From Microbacterium sp. 3J1 (lineage in GTDB: Bacteria > Actinomycetota > Actinomycetes > Actinomycetales > Microbacteriaceae), in contig NZ_CDWI01000009.1 of NCBI RefSeq assembly GCF_001049495.1, positions 62,001 through 126,000 on the forward strand: a stretch of DNA of 64,000 nt. Reading direction: 5' to 3'. Positions 41,442 through 49,378 of the stretch are shown here, piece by piece. The first letter of the stretch is position 1, and the number at the start of each line of letters is the position of its first letter. Under the pieces are notes generated by a model, which made no database searches, had not been told where the DNA came from, and was given only the letters and a program-made list of their open reading frames with translations. A program made the translations under genes and the position numbers.

Positions 41442-42520
41442 GCATCATGAACCGGATGGCGCCGTCGCAGACCCCGCCGCCCCCGTCGGACCGCGACCAG
41501 ATCGCCGCGATCGTCGCGGGTCGCCGAGCCCGTCACCGTCGTCATGCGGTCGCGACGATCGTGCTCGGTCTGCTCGTGCTCGGACTGTTCACCGTGTCGC
41601 TGATGATCGGCAACACCTTCTACCCGCTCGACGAGGTCATCCGCGTCATCCTGGGCGAGACGGTGCCGGGAGCCTCGTTCACCGTCGGCGAGCTGCGCCT
41701 GCCGCGGGCTGTGCTCGCGATCCTCGCCGGCCTGTCGTTCGGCATCGCGGGCGTCTGCTTCCAGACGCTCCTGCGCAACCCGCTCGCGTCTCCCGACATC
41801 ATCGGCATCTCCGACGGTGCAGGTGCTGCGGCTGTGATCGGCATCATCGTGCTGTCGCTGGACGGTCCGGTCGTCTCGATCCTCGCGCTCGGCGGCGCCC
41901 TGCTGACCGCCGGGGCCATCTACCTGCTGTCGATCAAGGGCGGCTTCGCCGGCACCCGTCTCATCCTGATCGGCATCGGCGTCGCCGCGATGCTGCAGAG
42001 CGTGATCTCGTACACGCTGTCCCGCGCCGCGAGCTGGGACATCCAGACGGCGATGCAGTGGCTGACCGGCAGTCTCAACAACGCCTCGTGGGATCGCGTC
42101 GGCCCCCTCCTCATCGCCGCGGCGGTCATCGTGCCGCTCATGCTCTCGCGCGGCCGAGCCCTGGGAGCACTGCAGCTCGGCGATGACTCGGCATCCGGCC
42201 TCGGCGTGCGGGTGAATGCGACCCGCCTGCTGTTCATCCTCGGCGCCGTCGCCCTGCTGGCCTTCGCCACCGCGGCGACGGGCCCGATCGCGTTCGTCGC
42301 GTTCATGGCCGGTCCGATCGCGGCGCGCATCACGGGCCCCGGGGCCACTCTGTTGCTGCCGAGCGCCTTCGTCGGCGCCGTGCTCGTGCTCGCCGGTGAC
42401 CTGATCGGTCAGTTCGCCTTCGGAGCGCGCTACCCGGTCGGGGTCATCACGGGCGTCATCGGCGCCCCGTACCTCATCTACCTGCTCGTCCGCACCAACC
42501 GCTCGGGAGGCTCCCTGTGA
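41438..42520 (+). CDS. Ferric-siderophore ABC transporter permease (FecCD type, 2)
   Basis: A 360-residue FecCD permease that pairs with the previous one: LPRAVLAILAGLSFGIAGVCFQTLLRNPLASPDIIGISDGAGAAAVIG and TGPIAFVAFMAGPIAARITGPGATLLLPSAFVGAVLVLAGD. Starts with GTG inside the stop of the upstream gene (4-bp overlap). Its own stop overlaps the ATPase start by 4 bp. The N-terminal 40 residues are cytoplasmic and basic. Confidence 0.94.
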   Translation: MSIMNRMAPSQTPPPPSDRDQIAAIVAGRRARHRRHAVATIVLGLLVLGLFTVSLMIGNTFYPLDEVIRVILGETVPGASFTVGELRLPRAVLAILAGLSFGIAGVCFQTLLRNPLASPDIIGISDGAGAAAVIGIIVLSLDGPVVSILALGGALLTAGAIYLLSIKGGFAGTRLILIGIGVAAMLQSVISYTLSRAASWDIQTAMQWLTGSLNNASWDRVGPLLIAAAVIVPLMLSRGRALGALQLGDDSASGLGVRVNATRLLFILGAVALLAFATAATGPIAFVAFMAGPIAARITGPGATLLLPSAFVGAVLVLAGDLIGQFAFGARYPVGVITGVIGAPYLIYLLVRTNRSGGSL

Positions 42521-43317
42521 CCGAGGCGCACACCCTGACCGCTGAGTCGGTCACCCTCGCCTACGGCGATCGCACCATCATCGACGGGCTCGACCTCGCG
42601 ATCGCCCCGGGCAAGATCACGACGATCGTGGGGGCGAACGGATGCGGCAAGTCGACGTTGCTGCGCTCGCTCGCCCGGCTGCTCTCACCGACCGCCGGCC
42701 AGATCGTTCTCGACGGCAAGTCCGTGCACGCGCGACCCACCAAGGAGGTCGCCCGGATCCTGGGGCTGCTGCCGCAGTCGCCGGTCGCTCCCGAGGGCAT
42801 CGCCGTCGCCGACCTCGTCGGCCGCGGACGGCATCCGCATCAGAAGATGCTCGCCCGCTGGAGCACCCACGACTACGAGGTGGTGGCGGATGCTCTCGCC
42901 GCGACCGGCACCACCGATCTCGCCGACCGCAGCGTCGACGAGCTCTCGGGCGGCCAGCGTCAGCGGGTGTGGATCGCGATGGCTCTCGCGCAGGAGACCG
43001 ACATCCTGCTCCTCGACGAGCCGACGACGTTCCTCGATGTCGCGCACCAGGTCGAGGTGCTCGACCTGCTCACCGACCTCAGCGTCTCGCGCGGCACCAC
43101 GATCGTCATGGTGCTGCACGACCTCAACCTCGCCGCCCGTTATTCGGACGAGCTCGTCGCGATGAAGGAGGGCCGGGTGCACGTGACCGGCACCCCGCAG
43201 GACGTCGTGACCGCCCAGCACGTCGAAGAGGTCTTCGGCCTCGCGAACCAGATCACGACCGACCCGGTCTCGGGCAAGCCGATGGTCACCCCGATCGGAA
43301 GGCATCATGTCCGCTGA
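42517..43317 (+). CDS. Ferric-siderophore ABC transporter ATPase
   Basis: A 266-residue FepC-like ATPase. Walker A GANGCGKSTLLR at 38-50; signature LSGGQRQRVWIAMALAQETDILLLDEPTTFLD with Walker B near 165-175; D-loop and H-loop HDLNLAARYSDE. GTG start overlapping the permease stop by 4 bp. It energises uptake through the two FecCD subunits. Confidence 0.95.
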   Translation: MTEAHTLTAESVTLAYGDRTIIDGLDLAIAPGKITTIVGANGCGKSTLLRSLARLLSPTAGQIVLDGKSVHARPTKEVARILGLLPQSPVAPEGIAVADLVGRGRHPHQKMLARWSTHDYEVVADALAATGTTDLADRSVDELSGGQRQRVWIAMALAQETDILLLDEPTTFLDVAHQVEVLDLLTDLSVSRGTTIVMVLHDLNLAARYSDELVAMKEGRVHVTGTPQDVVTAQHVEEVFGLANQITTDPVSGKPMVTPIGRHHVR

Positions 43318-44263
43318 GACCACCACCACCGACCGTCCCACCTACGTGCTCGCCCGTGCCAAGGTGCGCCGGGTCTCGCGGGTCTCGCCGAACTTCGTGC
43401 GGGTCACCTTCGGCGGCGACGAGCTGGCCGAGTTCGCCACCCCGGGGCACGTGTTCGACGCACGGATCAAGCTGATCTTCCCGCCGGCCTCCGGAGTCCT
43501 CCCCGACCTCGACCGCAGCACCGACGACTGGTGGGGGTCGTACCTGGCGGTGCCCGAGGCCGAGCGCGGCTCGATGCGCACCTACTCGGTGCGCGAGCTG
43601 CGCGTCGACGCGGCATCCGGCACCGAGATCGACGTGGACTTCGTGCTGCACCTCGCGCCCGGGCTCACCGGTCCGGCATCGCGCTGGGCCGACGCCGCGG
43701 CGGTCGGTCAGGAGCTGTTCGTGATCGGCCCGCGCCGTGGCGCGATCGGGCACGGGGGAGCCGAGTACGAGCCGGGGACCGCGTCGTCGGTGGTGCTCGC
43801 CGGCGACGAGACCGCCGCACCGGCGATCGCGCGCATCCTCGAGGACGCCCCGCGCGATCTCCGCGGTGTCGCGTTCATCGAGGTGCCGACCGGTGACGAT
43901 GTGCTGACGATCGATGCTCCGACGGGTGTCGAGGTGCAGTGGCTGCCGCGCTCGGAGGGGCAGCTGCAGGGGCTGCGGCTCATCCCCTCGGTGCTCGAGT
44001 ACCTCGGCGACGCCGATGCCTCCGACGAGGTCGAGGTCGAGGACATCGAGACCGAGGAGCTCCTCTGGGAGACGCCCGACTACTCGGGTCTCGGCGAGCA
44101 GATCGACGCGGCGGATGCTCCCGCGGAGCGCTACTTCTGGATCGCCGGCGAGAGCGGGGTCGTCACGACGCTGCGTCGCCACCTGGTGAAGGACCTCGGC
44201 ATCGATCGCGGACAGGTGGCCTTCATGGGTTACTGGCGTCGCGGTGTCGCGATGCGCGGCTGA
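43307..44263 (+). CDS. Siderophore-interacting protein (ferric-siderophore reductase)
   Basis: A 318-residue FAD/NAD(P)H-linked reductase of the ViuB/YqjH type. The N-terminal FAD-binding domain carries RTYSVRELRVDAASGTEIDVDFVLH (family R-x-Y-S-x-R motif); the SIP C-terminal domain ends YFWIAGESGVVTTLRRHLVKDLGIDRGQVAFMGYWRRG. It reduces imported Fe(III)-siderophore to release iron. It overlaps the ATPase gene by 11 bp, completing the uptake operon. Confidence 0.93.
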   Translation: MSAETTTTDRPTYVLARAKVRRVSRVSPNFVRVTFGGDELAEFATPGHVFDARIKLIFPPASGVLPDLDRSTDDWWGSYLAVPEAERGSMRTYSVRELRVDAASGTEIDVDFVLHLAPGLTGPASRWADAAAVGQELFVIGPRRGAIGHGGAEYEPGTASSVVLAGDETAAPAIARILEDAPRDLRGVAFIEVPTGDDVLTIDAPTGVEVQWLPRSEGQLQGLRLIPSVLEYLGDADASDEVEVEDIETEELLWETPDYSGLGEQIDAADAPAERYFWIAGESGVVTTLRRHLVKDLGIDRGQVAFMGYWRRGVAMRG

Positions 44264-44309
44264 GTCCCTTCAGCACGGGTCGTCAGCACGCCCGCAACGA
44301 AGGAGATCT

Positions 44310-44495
44310 CCTGGAACGAAGTCGCTGAAGGTGTATACCGGCCGCACGTCGATCGCCCTCGCTGAGAAGCTCGGTCAGCAGGCGACCGTCTTCCCCAGTC
44401 ACCACGGCGGCTTCATGGGCGGAGAGTTCGGCTACGCCGGTCAGCCCGAGGCCTTCGCCGCCACGCTCCGCGAGGTGCTCGACCAGCCACGGTGA
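44310..44495 (+). pseudogene. Remnant of an alpha/beta hydrolase C-terminus
   Basis: A frame of about 60 codons reads VYTGRTSIALAEKLGQQATVFPSHHGGFMGGEFGYAGQPEAFAATLREVL. It looks like the C-terminal end of an alpha/beta hydrolase (catalytic His in the HHGGF segment, final AFAATLREVL helix). No start, nucleophile elbow or upstream domain is present, and the preceding sequence is the end of the siderophore operon. It is best seen as a decayed gene fragment, possibly left by a deletion. Confidence 0.6.
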
Positions 44496-44546
44496 ACCGT
44501 TCCGGCCGCACGTCGCGTCGCTCGACGCACGCGCGGTCGCTTCCCG

Positions 44547-44705
44547 GGATGCTGCTCGGTTGGCACCTGGTGTCGCTTCGACGCGCGGACGGCGGCGCGG
44601 GGTGCCAGGTGAATCGCAAGATGAGTGGTGTGGATGCTGCTCAGTTGGCACCTGCCGCCGGTATGGCGCGCGGATGGCGGCGCGAGGTGCCAAGTGAATC
44701 AGGGT
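44547..44705. repeat. 85-bp tandem repeat, two copies, with TTGGCACCT inverted arms
   Basis: GGATGCTGCTC(G/A)GTTGGCACCTG starts at 44547 and 44632 (85-bp period). Each copy has TTGGCACCT and a nearly complementary (A/G)GGTGCCA(A/G)GTGAATC about 40 bp later. With the remnant gene it fills the 493-bp stretch between the siderophore operon and the LacI gene. Confidence 0.8.
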
Positions 44706-44756
44706 CAGGAATCAGGGCACCCGGAGCGGGAGCGGCGTCGACGAAGGCTCTGCGCA

Positions 44757-45764
44757 CTACGCGCTCTGGCGCACCACGAGTTCGGTGTCGAGGATGACCG
44801 AGCGGGGGGATGCTCCGGCGATGACCTCGAGCAGCACGGCGACCATCTGCGCGCTGATCTGATCCCACGGCTGGCGCATGGTCGTGATCGGCGGCTCGTG
44901 CGTGGCCGCGAGGCCCGAGTCGTCGAAGCCGGCGATCGCGATGTCCTCGGGTACGCGACGTCCGGCGCGGCGGGCGGCGGCGATCGCTCCGGCGGCCATC
45001 CGGTCGGATGCCGCGAAGACGGCGTCGACGTCGTGCTCGAGCATCCGTGTCATGGCGGCGAGCCCTGAGTCGTACGAGTAGTCGCCCACCTCGACCAGCG
45101 TCTCGTCGTACAGGTCGCCGAGCTCCTCGCGGAAGCCCACCAGACGGTAGCGCCCACCGGGGGTGTCGTCGGGTCCTGTGATCATGCCGATGCGACGGTG
45201 CCCCTGCGCCACGAGGTGCGCGGCCATCGTGCGGGCCGAGGCGACCTCGTCGACCGAGATCGTCGAGAGATCGCGTTCGTGGCCGAGGGGCAGACCGCAG
45301 CAGACGGTGGGGATTCCGACCTCGATCAGCTGGTCGAGCAGCGGATCGGATTCATGCGACGAGATGAGCATGACGCCGTCGACGTGCCCGGCGCTGAGGA
45401 ACTGGGCGACGCTCTCGCGCTCGGCTGGGGTTCCGGCGACGAGCAGCACCAGCGTCATCGACCGTTGCGCGAGGGCTTCGGCCGCACCGCGCAGCAGCAG
45501 GGCGAAGGTCGGATCGTCGAACAGCAGCTGCTGCGGCTCGGTCAGCAGGAACGCGAGAGAGCCTGCGCGACCGGTCGCGAGGCTGCGCGCGTGGTGATTG
45601 GCGGTGTACCCGGTGGCGAGGATCGCCTCTTCGACGGCCTGCCTGGCGTCAGGCGATACCCAGTGCCCGCCGTTGATCACGCGCGACACCGTGCTGCGGG
45701 ATACCCCCGCCTGCACCGCGATCTGGCGGATCGTCGGCTTGCGCTTCGCGCTGACATCACTCAT
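44757..45764 (-). CDS. ganR: LacI family repressor of the galactan locus
   Basis: A 335-residue LacI-type repressor. The N-terminal HTH TIRQIAVQAGVSRSTVSRVINGGHWVSPDARQAVEEAI is at residues 11-48 with the hinge ARSLATGRAGSLAFLL, and a sugar-binding core follows (GVMLISSHES, IGMITGPDD, AVFAASDRMAAGAIAAARRAG). Start at 45764, preferred over 45788. It is divergent from the GH42 gene and faces three palindromic operators, so it very likely controls the galactan genes and itself. The inducer is probably a galacto-oligosaccharide; the ganR symbol is by function, not by sequence match to a MarR-like B. subtilis regulator. Confidence 0.88.
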   Translation of the reverse strand: MSDVSAKRKPTIRQIAVQAGVSRSTVSRVINGGHWVSPDARQAVEEAILATGYTANHHARSLATGRAGSLAFLLTEPQQLLFDDPTFALLLRGAAEALAQRSMTLVLLVAGTPAERESVAQFLSAGHVDGVMLISSHESDPLLDQLIEVGIPTVCCGLPLGHERDLSTISVDEVASARTMAAHLVAQGHRRIGMITGPDDTPGGRYRLVGFREELGDLYDETLVEVGDYSYDSGLAAMTRMLEHDVDAVFAASDRMAAGAIAAARRAGRRVPEDIAIAGFDDSGLAATHEPPITTMRQPWDQISAQMVAVLLEVIAGASPRSVILDTELVVRQSA

Positions 45765-45809
45765 CGCCTGCGACTCTACCCACAGCATCCCGTCCAGCGG
45801 TAGTCGGGA

Positions 45810-45827
45810 CTGAGACCGGTCTCAGTT
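45810..45827. promoter_or_regulatory. ganO1: LacI operator 1
   Basis: ACTGAGACCGGTCTCAGT, a perfect 18-bp palindrome with the CG-centred core typical of LacI-family sites, 46 bp upstream of the repressor start. Confidence 0.85.
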
Positions 45828-45866
45828 CGGTAACGACGGTTGCGATCGAAGCGACGTCGGGGTAGA

Positions 45867-45884
45867 ACTGAGACCGGTCCCAGT
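45867..45884. promoter_or_regulatory. ganO2: LacI operator 2
   Basis: ACTGAGACCGGTCCCAGT, one base different from operator 1, 57 bp further toward the GH42 gene. Confidence 0.85.
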
Positions 45885-45902
45885 CCCGATCTCCGTGACA
45901 AC

Positions 45903-45920
45903 CTGAGACCGGTCCCAGTC
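45903..45920. promoter_or_regulatory. ganO3: LacI operator 3
   Basis: CCTGAGACCGGTCCCAGT, 36 bp from operator 2 and 60 bp before the GH42 start. The three sites allow cooperative binding or looping over both divergent promoters. Confidence 0.82.
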
Positions 45921-45979
45921 GAATGAGCGACAGCACCGCGGGACACGCACCATGACTACACCGACCCGATGGAGTGCCG

Positions 45980-47986
45980 ATGACCTCGCCCCACGCCTGG
46001 CCCGACCTGCGCGGCATCGCCTATGGCGGCGATTACAACCCCGAGCAGTGGTCGCCCGAGACGTGGCGCGACGACGTCGCGCTGATGCGCCAGGCCGGAG
46101 TCAACCTGGTCAGCGTCGGCATCTTCTCGTGGGCGCTCATCGAGATCGCCGAGGGCGAGTTCGACTTCGGCTGGCTCGACGAGCTGCTCGACCTGCTGCA
46201 CGAGAACGGCATCAGGGTCGACCTCGGCACGCCCACGGCATCCCCGCCGGCCTGGTTCTTCGCGAACCACCCCGACGCCCACGTGATCGACCGGGAAGGC
46301 CGCACCATGGGCTTCGGCTCACGCGGCATGGCCTCGCACTCGTCGCCCGCCTACCGCGAGGCGATCGTGCAGATCGCGGATGCTCTCGCGGCGCGCTATG
46401 CGCAACATCCGGCCGTCGTGCTGTGGCACGTGCACAACGAATACGGCGTTCCCGTCGGCGAGGACTACTCGCCGAACGCGGTCGCCGCCTTCCGGCTCTG
46501 GCTCCAGGAGAAGTACGGCTCGCTCGACGCGTTGAACAGCGCGTGGGGCACCGCCTTCTGGGGTCAGCACTACTCGGCGTGGGAGCACGTCGGCGCCCCC
46601 GCGATCGCCCCCAGCGTCGTGAACCCGGCCCAGCGCCTCGACTTCGCGCGCTTCACCGATCACCAGCTGCGCGCGTGCTTCATCGCCGAGCGCGACGCGA
46701 TCCGCGCACACGCCGCGCAGCCGGTCACGACCAATTTCATGGCCAATCAGAGCTGGACCACCGATCTCTGGGCCTGGGGCCGTGAGGTCGACATCGTCTC
46801 GGACGACCACTACCTGTGGGCCGCTGATGAGGATGCCCACATCGGCTTGGCGATCGCCGCCGACCTCAGCCGTTCGGTCGGCGGCGGCAAGCCGTGGATC
46901 CTCATGGAGCACTCCACCTCCGCCGTGAACTGGCAGCCGCGCAACATCGCCAAGAGGCGTGGCGAGATGAAGCGCAACTCGCTCACACACCTCGGTCGCG
47001 GAGCCGACGGCATCCTGTTCTTTCAATGGCGCGCCGGACGCTCGGGTGCCGAGAAGTTTCACTCCGCGATGCTGCCGCACGCAGGCACCGAATCGCGCAT
47101 CTTTCGCGAGGTCGTCGATCTGGGGGCTGCACTCGGCCGCCTCGACGAGGTGCAGGGCAGCACGGTGCGGGCTGACGTCGCGATCCTCTGGGACTTCGAA
47201 TCGTTCTGGGCGCAGGACCTCGAGTGGCGTCCGTCCGCGGACGTGACGCACGCAGCGCAAGTGCGCCGCTTCTACGAGCAGCTCTGGCATGACGGCATCA
47301 CGGTCGACTTCGCTCTGCCGGGCCAGGACCTGTCGGGCTACCGTCTGGTCGTCGCCCCTGCGCAGTACCTGCTCAGCACCGCGGATGCCGCGAACCTCAC
47401 TGACTACGTGAATGACGGCGGCACCCTGCTCGTGTCGTTCTTCTCGGCGATCGTCGACGAGAACGACGCCGTGCACGTCGGCGGCTTCGTCGCTCCGCTG
47501 CGCGACGCGCTCGGCCTCACGGTCGAGGAGTTCCTGCCGCTGCGCGAAGGTGAGAGCCACGGACTCGACTGGGCCGATCACGAGGGCATCGTCGCCGACG
47601 TCTGGCAGGAGGACATCGCGCTCGAAGGAGCCGAGGTCGTCGCGAGCTTCGCGGGCGGTCCCGGCGAGGGCGAACCCGCGATCACGCGTCACCGCCACGG
47701 CGCGGGCACCGGCTGGTACGTCGGAACCCGTCTGGATGCCGCGGGAATGCGTGCACTTCTCCACGAGGTCTATGCGGATGCCGGAGTCACCCCGACGGGC
47801 GTCGCCGAAGGCCTCGAAGTCATCACGCGCCATGGCGCCGACGCGGTCTACCGCATCGCCGTGAACCACCGTCAGCACGACGTCGAGCTCGAGGCCGCAG
47901 GTGTCGAGCTCCTCAGCGGCGCCGAGGTCTCGGGCGCCCTCACCATCGCGGCGGGCGGCGTCGCCGTCATCCGCACCTCCCTCTGA
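45980..47986 (+). CDS. ganA: GH42 beta-galactosidase
   Basis: A 668-residue cytoplasmic glycoside hydrolase of family 42. The TIM-barrel domain begins GIAYGGDYNPEQWSPETWRDDVALMRQAGVNLVSVGIFSWA. Acid/base Glu154 is in VLWHVHNEYGVPVG and the nucleophile Glu310 in PWILMEHSTSAVNWQPRN. A trimerisation and a C-terminal beta domain follow, the usual length. No signal peptide, so it acts on imported galacto-oligosaccharides. GGAG five bases before the ATG at 45980 supports this start over a GTG six bases upstream. First gene of the LacI-controlled operon. Confidence 0.94.
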   Translation: MTSPHAWPDLRGIAYGGDYNPEQWSPETWRDDVALMRQAGVNLVSVGIFSWALIEIAEGEFDFGWLDELLDLLHENGIRVDLGTPTASPPAWFFANHPDAHVIDREGRTMGFGSRGMASHSSPAYREAIVQIADALAARYAQHPAVVLWHVHNEYGVPVGEDYSPNAVAAFRLWLQEKYGSLDALNSAWGTAFWGQHYSAWEHVGAPAIAPSVVNPAQRLDFARFTDHQLRACFIAERDAIRAHAAQPVTTNFMANQSWTTDLWAWGREVDIVSDDHYLWAADEDAHIGLAIAADLSRSVGGGKPWILMEHSTSAVNWQPRNIAKRRGEMKRNSLTHLGRGADGILFFQWRAGRSGAEKFHSAMLPHAGTESRIFREVVDLGAALGRLDEVQGSTVRADVAILWDFESFWAQDLEWRPSADVTHAAQVRRFYEQLWHDGITVDFALPGQDLSGYRLVVAPAQYLLSTADAANLTDYVNDGGTLLVSFFSAIVDENDAVHVGGFVAPLRDALGLTVEEFLPLREGESHGLDWADHEGIVADVWQEDIALEGAEVVASFAGGPGEGEPAITRHRHGAGTGWYVGTRLDAAGMRALLHEVYADAGVTPTGVAEGLEVITRHGADAVYRIAVNHRQHDVELEAAGVELLSGAEVSGALTIAAGGVAVIRTSL

Positions 47987-48089
47987 CAGCACGAACGCAC
48001 CACCCCGCACAACCTGCACCACCTGTACCACCCACACCCGGTCGCGATGACGCGCAGCGCATCGTCGGCCATGACAGATAGGAAAACGC

Positions 48090-49316
48090 ATGCGCAAGCA
48101 CATCGGAGTCGGCGCACTCGCTCTGGCCGCGGTCGTGGTCCTCGCGGGCTGCTCCGCCGGCTCGTCCGAAGGCGGCGACGAATCGGCATCCGGCGACGGC
48201 GCGGAGCTCGTCATCTGGACGGATGCGGAGCGCGAAGCCGCGATCACGGCAGCCGCAGAGGCGTTCGAGGAGGAGACCGGAGCCACGGTCACCCTCGTGC
48301 AGAAGAATTTCGAGGACCTCCGCAACGACTTCATCGCCCAGGTGCCGACCGGGGAGGGCCCCGACATCACGGTCGGCGCCCACGACTGGCTCGGCGCCCT
48401 CGTCGCCGCGGGCGTCGTCGACACGATCGACCTCGGCGACAAGGCATCGGAGTTCGAGCAGGTCGCGCTCGACGCGATGACCTACGACGGCCAGCTCTAC
48501 GCGATGCCGTACTCGCTCGAGACGATCGCGCTCGTCCAGAACGTCGACCTCGTCGGCGCCGAGGCCCCCGCGACCTGGGACGACATGATCGCGAAGGGCC
48601 TCGCTGCGGGCACCGAGCGTCCGTTCGTCATCAACACCGGCGGCGAGACCGGCGACGGATACACGATGTACGGACTGCAGACCTCGTTCGGCGCTCCCGT
48701 CTTCGTGCAGGACGACACCGGCTCGTACACGAGCGAGGTCGGCATGGGCGGAGCGCCCGGCGAGGCGTTCGCCAGCTGGCTCGGCGCCAACGGCGCGAAC
48801 GGCACCGGCTACATCTCGACCACCGTCGACTACGACATCAACAACGAGCTGTTCGCGTCGGGCAAGGCCCCGTACACGATCCAGGGTCCGTGGGCGATCA
48901 GCGCATTCGAGGGCGTCAACGTCGCCGTGAACCCGATCCCCTCGGCCGGTGGCGAGACCGCCGCGCCGTTCGTCGGCGTGCAGGGCTTCTACCTCTCCAG
49001 CAAGAGCAAGAACGCGCTCCTCGCCCAGGAGTTCCTCGTGAACTACCTCGGCACCGAAGACGCACAGCGTGCGCTGTACGAGGCCGACCCCCGCATCCCG
49101 GCGTGGACGACGCTCGCCGAGGAGGTCTCGTCCGACCCGATCACCGCCGGCTTCGTGGCCTCGGCTCAGACCGGTGTGCCGATGCCGTCGATCCCTGAGA
49201 TGGGCTCCGTCTGGGATCTGTGGAACGCGGCGCAGGCGCAGATCATCAACGGCGCCGACCCCGTGTCGACGTGGAACACCATGGTCACCGACCTCGAGGC
49301 GACTCTCGCCGGTTGA
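48090..49316 (+). CDS. ganS: Galacto-oligosaccharide ABC transporter substrate-binding lipoprotein
   Basis: A 408-residue lipoprotein. Signal MRKHIGVGALALAAVVVLAGC with lipobox LAGC at Cys21. The mature part is a MalE-type solute-binding protein: LVIWTDAEREAAITAAAEAFEEETGATVTLV, GPDITVGAHDWLGALVAAGVV, ELFASGKAPYTIQGPWAIS. In the family, such proteins next to MalF/MalG-type permeases bind oligosaccharides. From the GH42/GH53 neighbours the ligand is probably galactotriose-like. It ends 8 bp before a strong intra-operon hairpin, so it may be made in excess over the permeases. Confidence 0.92.
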   Translation: MRKHIGVGALALAAVVVLAGCSAGSSEGGDESASGDGAELVIWTDAEREAAITAAAEAFEEETGATVTLVQKNFEDLRNDFIAQVPTGEGPDITVGAHDWLGALVAAGVVDTIDLGDKASEFEQVALDAMTYDGQLYAMPYSLETIALVQNVDLVGAEAPATWDDMIAKGLAAGTERPFVINTGGETGDGYTMYGLQTSFGAPVFVQDDTGSYTSEVGMGGAPGEAFASWLGANGANGTGYISTTVDYDINNELFASGKAPYTIQGPWAISAFEGVNVAVNPIPSAGGETAAPFVGVQGFYLSSKSKNALLAQEFLVNYLGTEDAQRALYEADPRIPAWTTLAEEVSSDPITAGFVASAQTGVPMPSIPEMGSVWDLWNAAQAQIINGADPVSTWNTMVTDLEATLAG

Positions 49317-49323
49317 TCCTGCC

Positions 49324-49353
49324 GGACGGGGAGGGGCCGACCCCTCCCCGTCC
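49324..49353 (+). terminator. Intra-operon 13-bp stem-loop
   Basis: GGACGGGGAGGGG, CCGA loop, CCCCTCCCCGTCC: a perfect stem between the binding-protein gene and the first permease. Likely a partial terminator or mRNA stabiliser that sets the binding protein above the permeases, as seen in other sugar operons. Confidence 0.75.
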
Positions 49354-49378
49354 TGCGATCCGCAGACAGGACGCACAC

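Noticed and set aside
46319..48442. A 707-codon minus-strand open frame across GH42 and the binding protein.
   Set aside because: It spans two clear plus-strand genes and their gap and shows no recognisable sequence.
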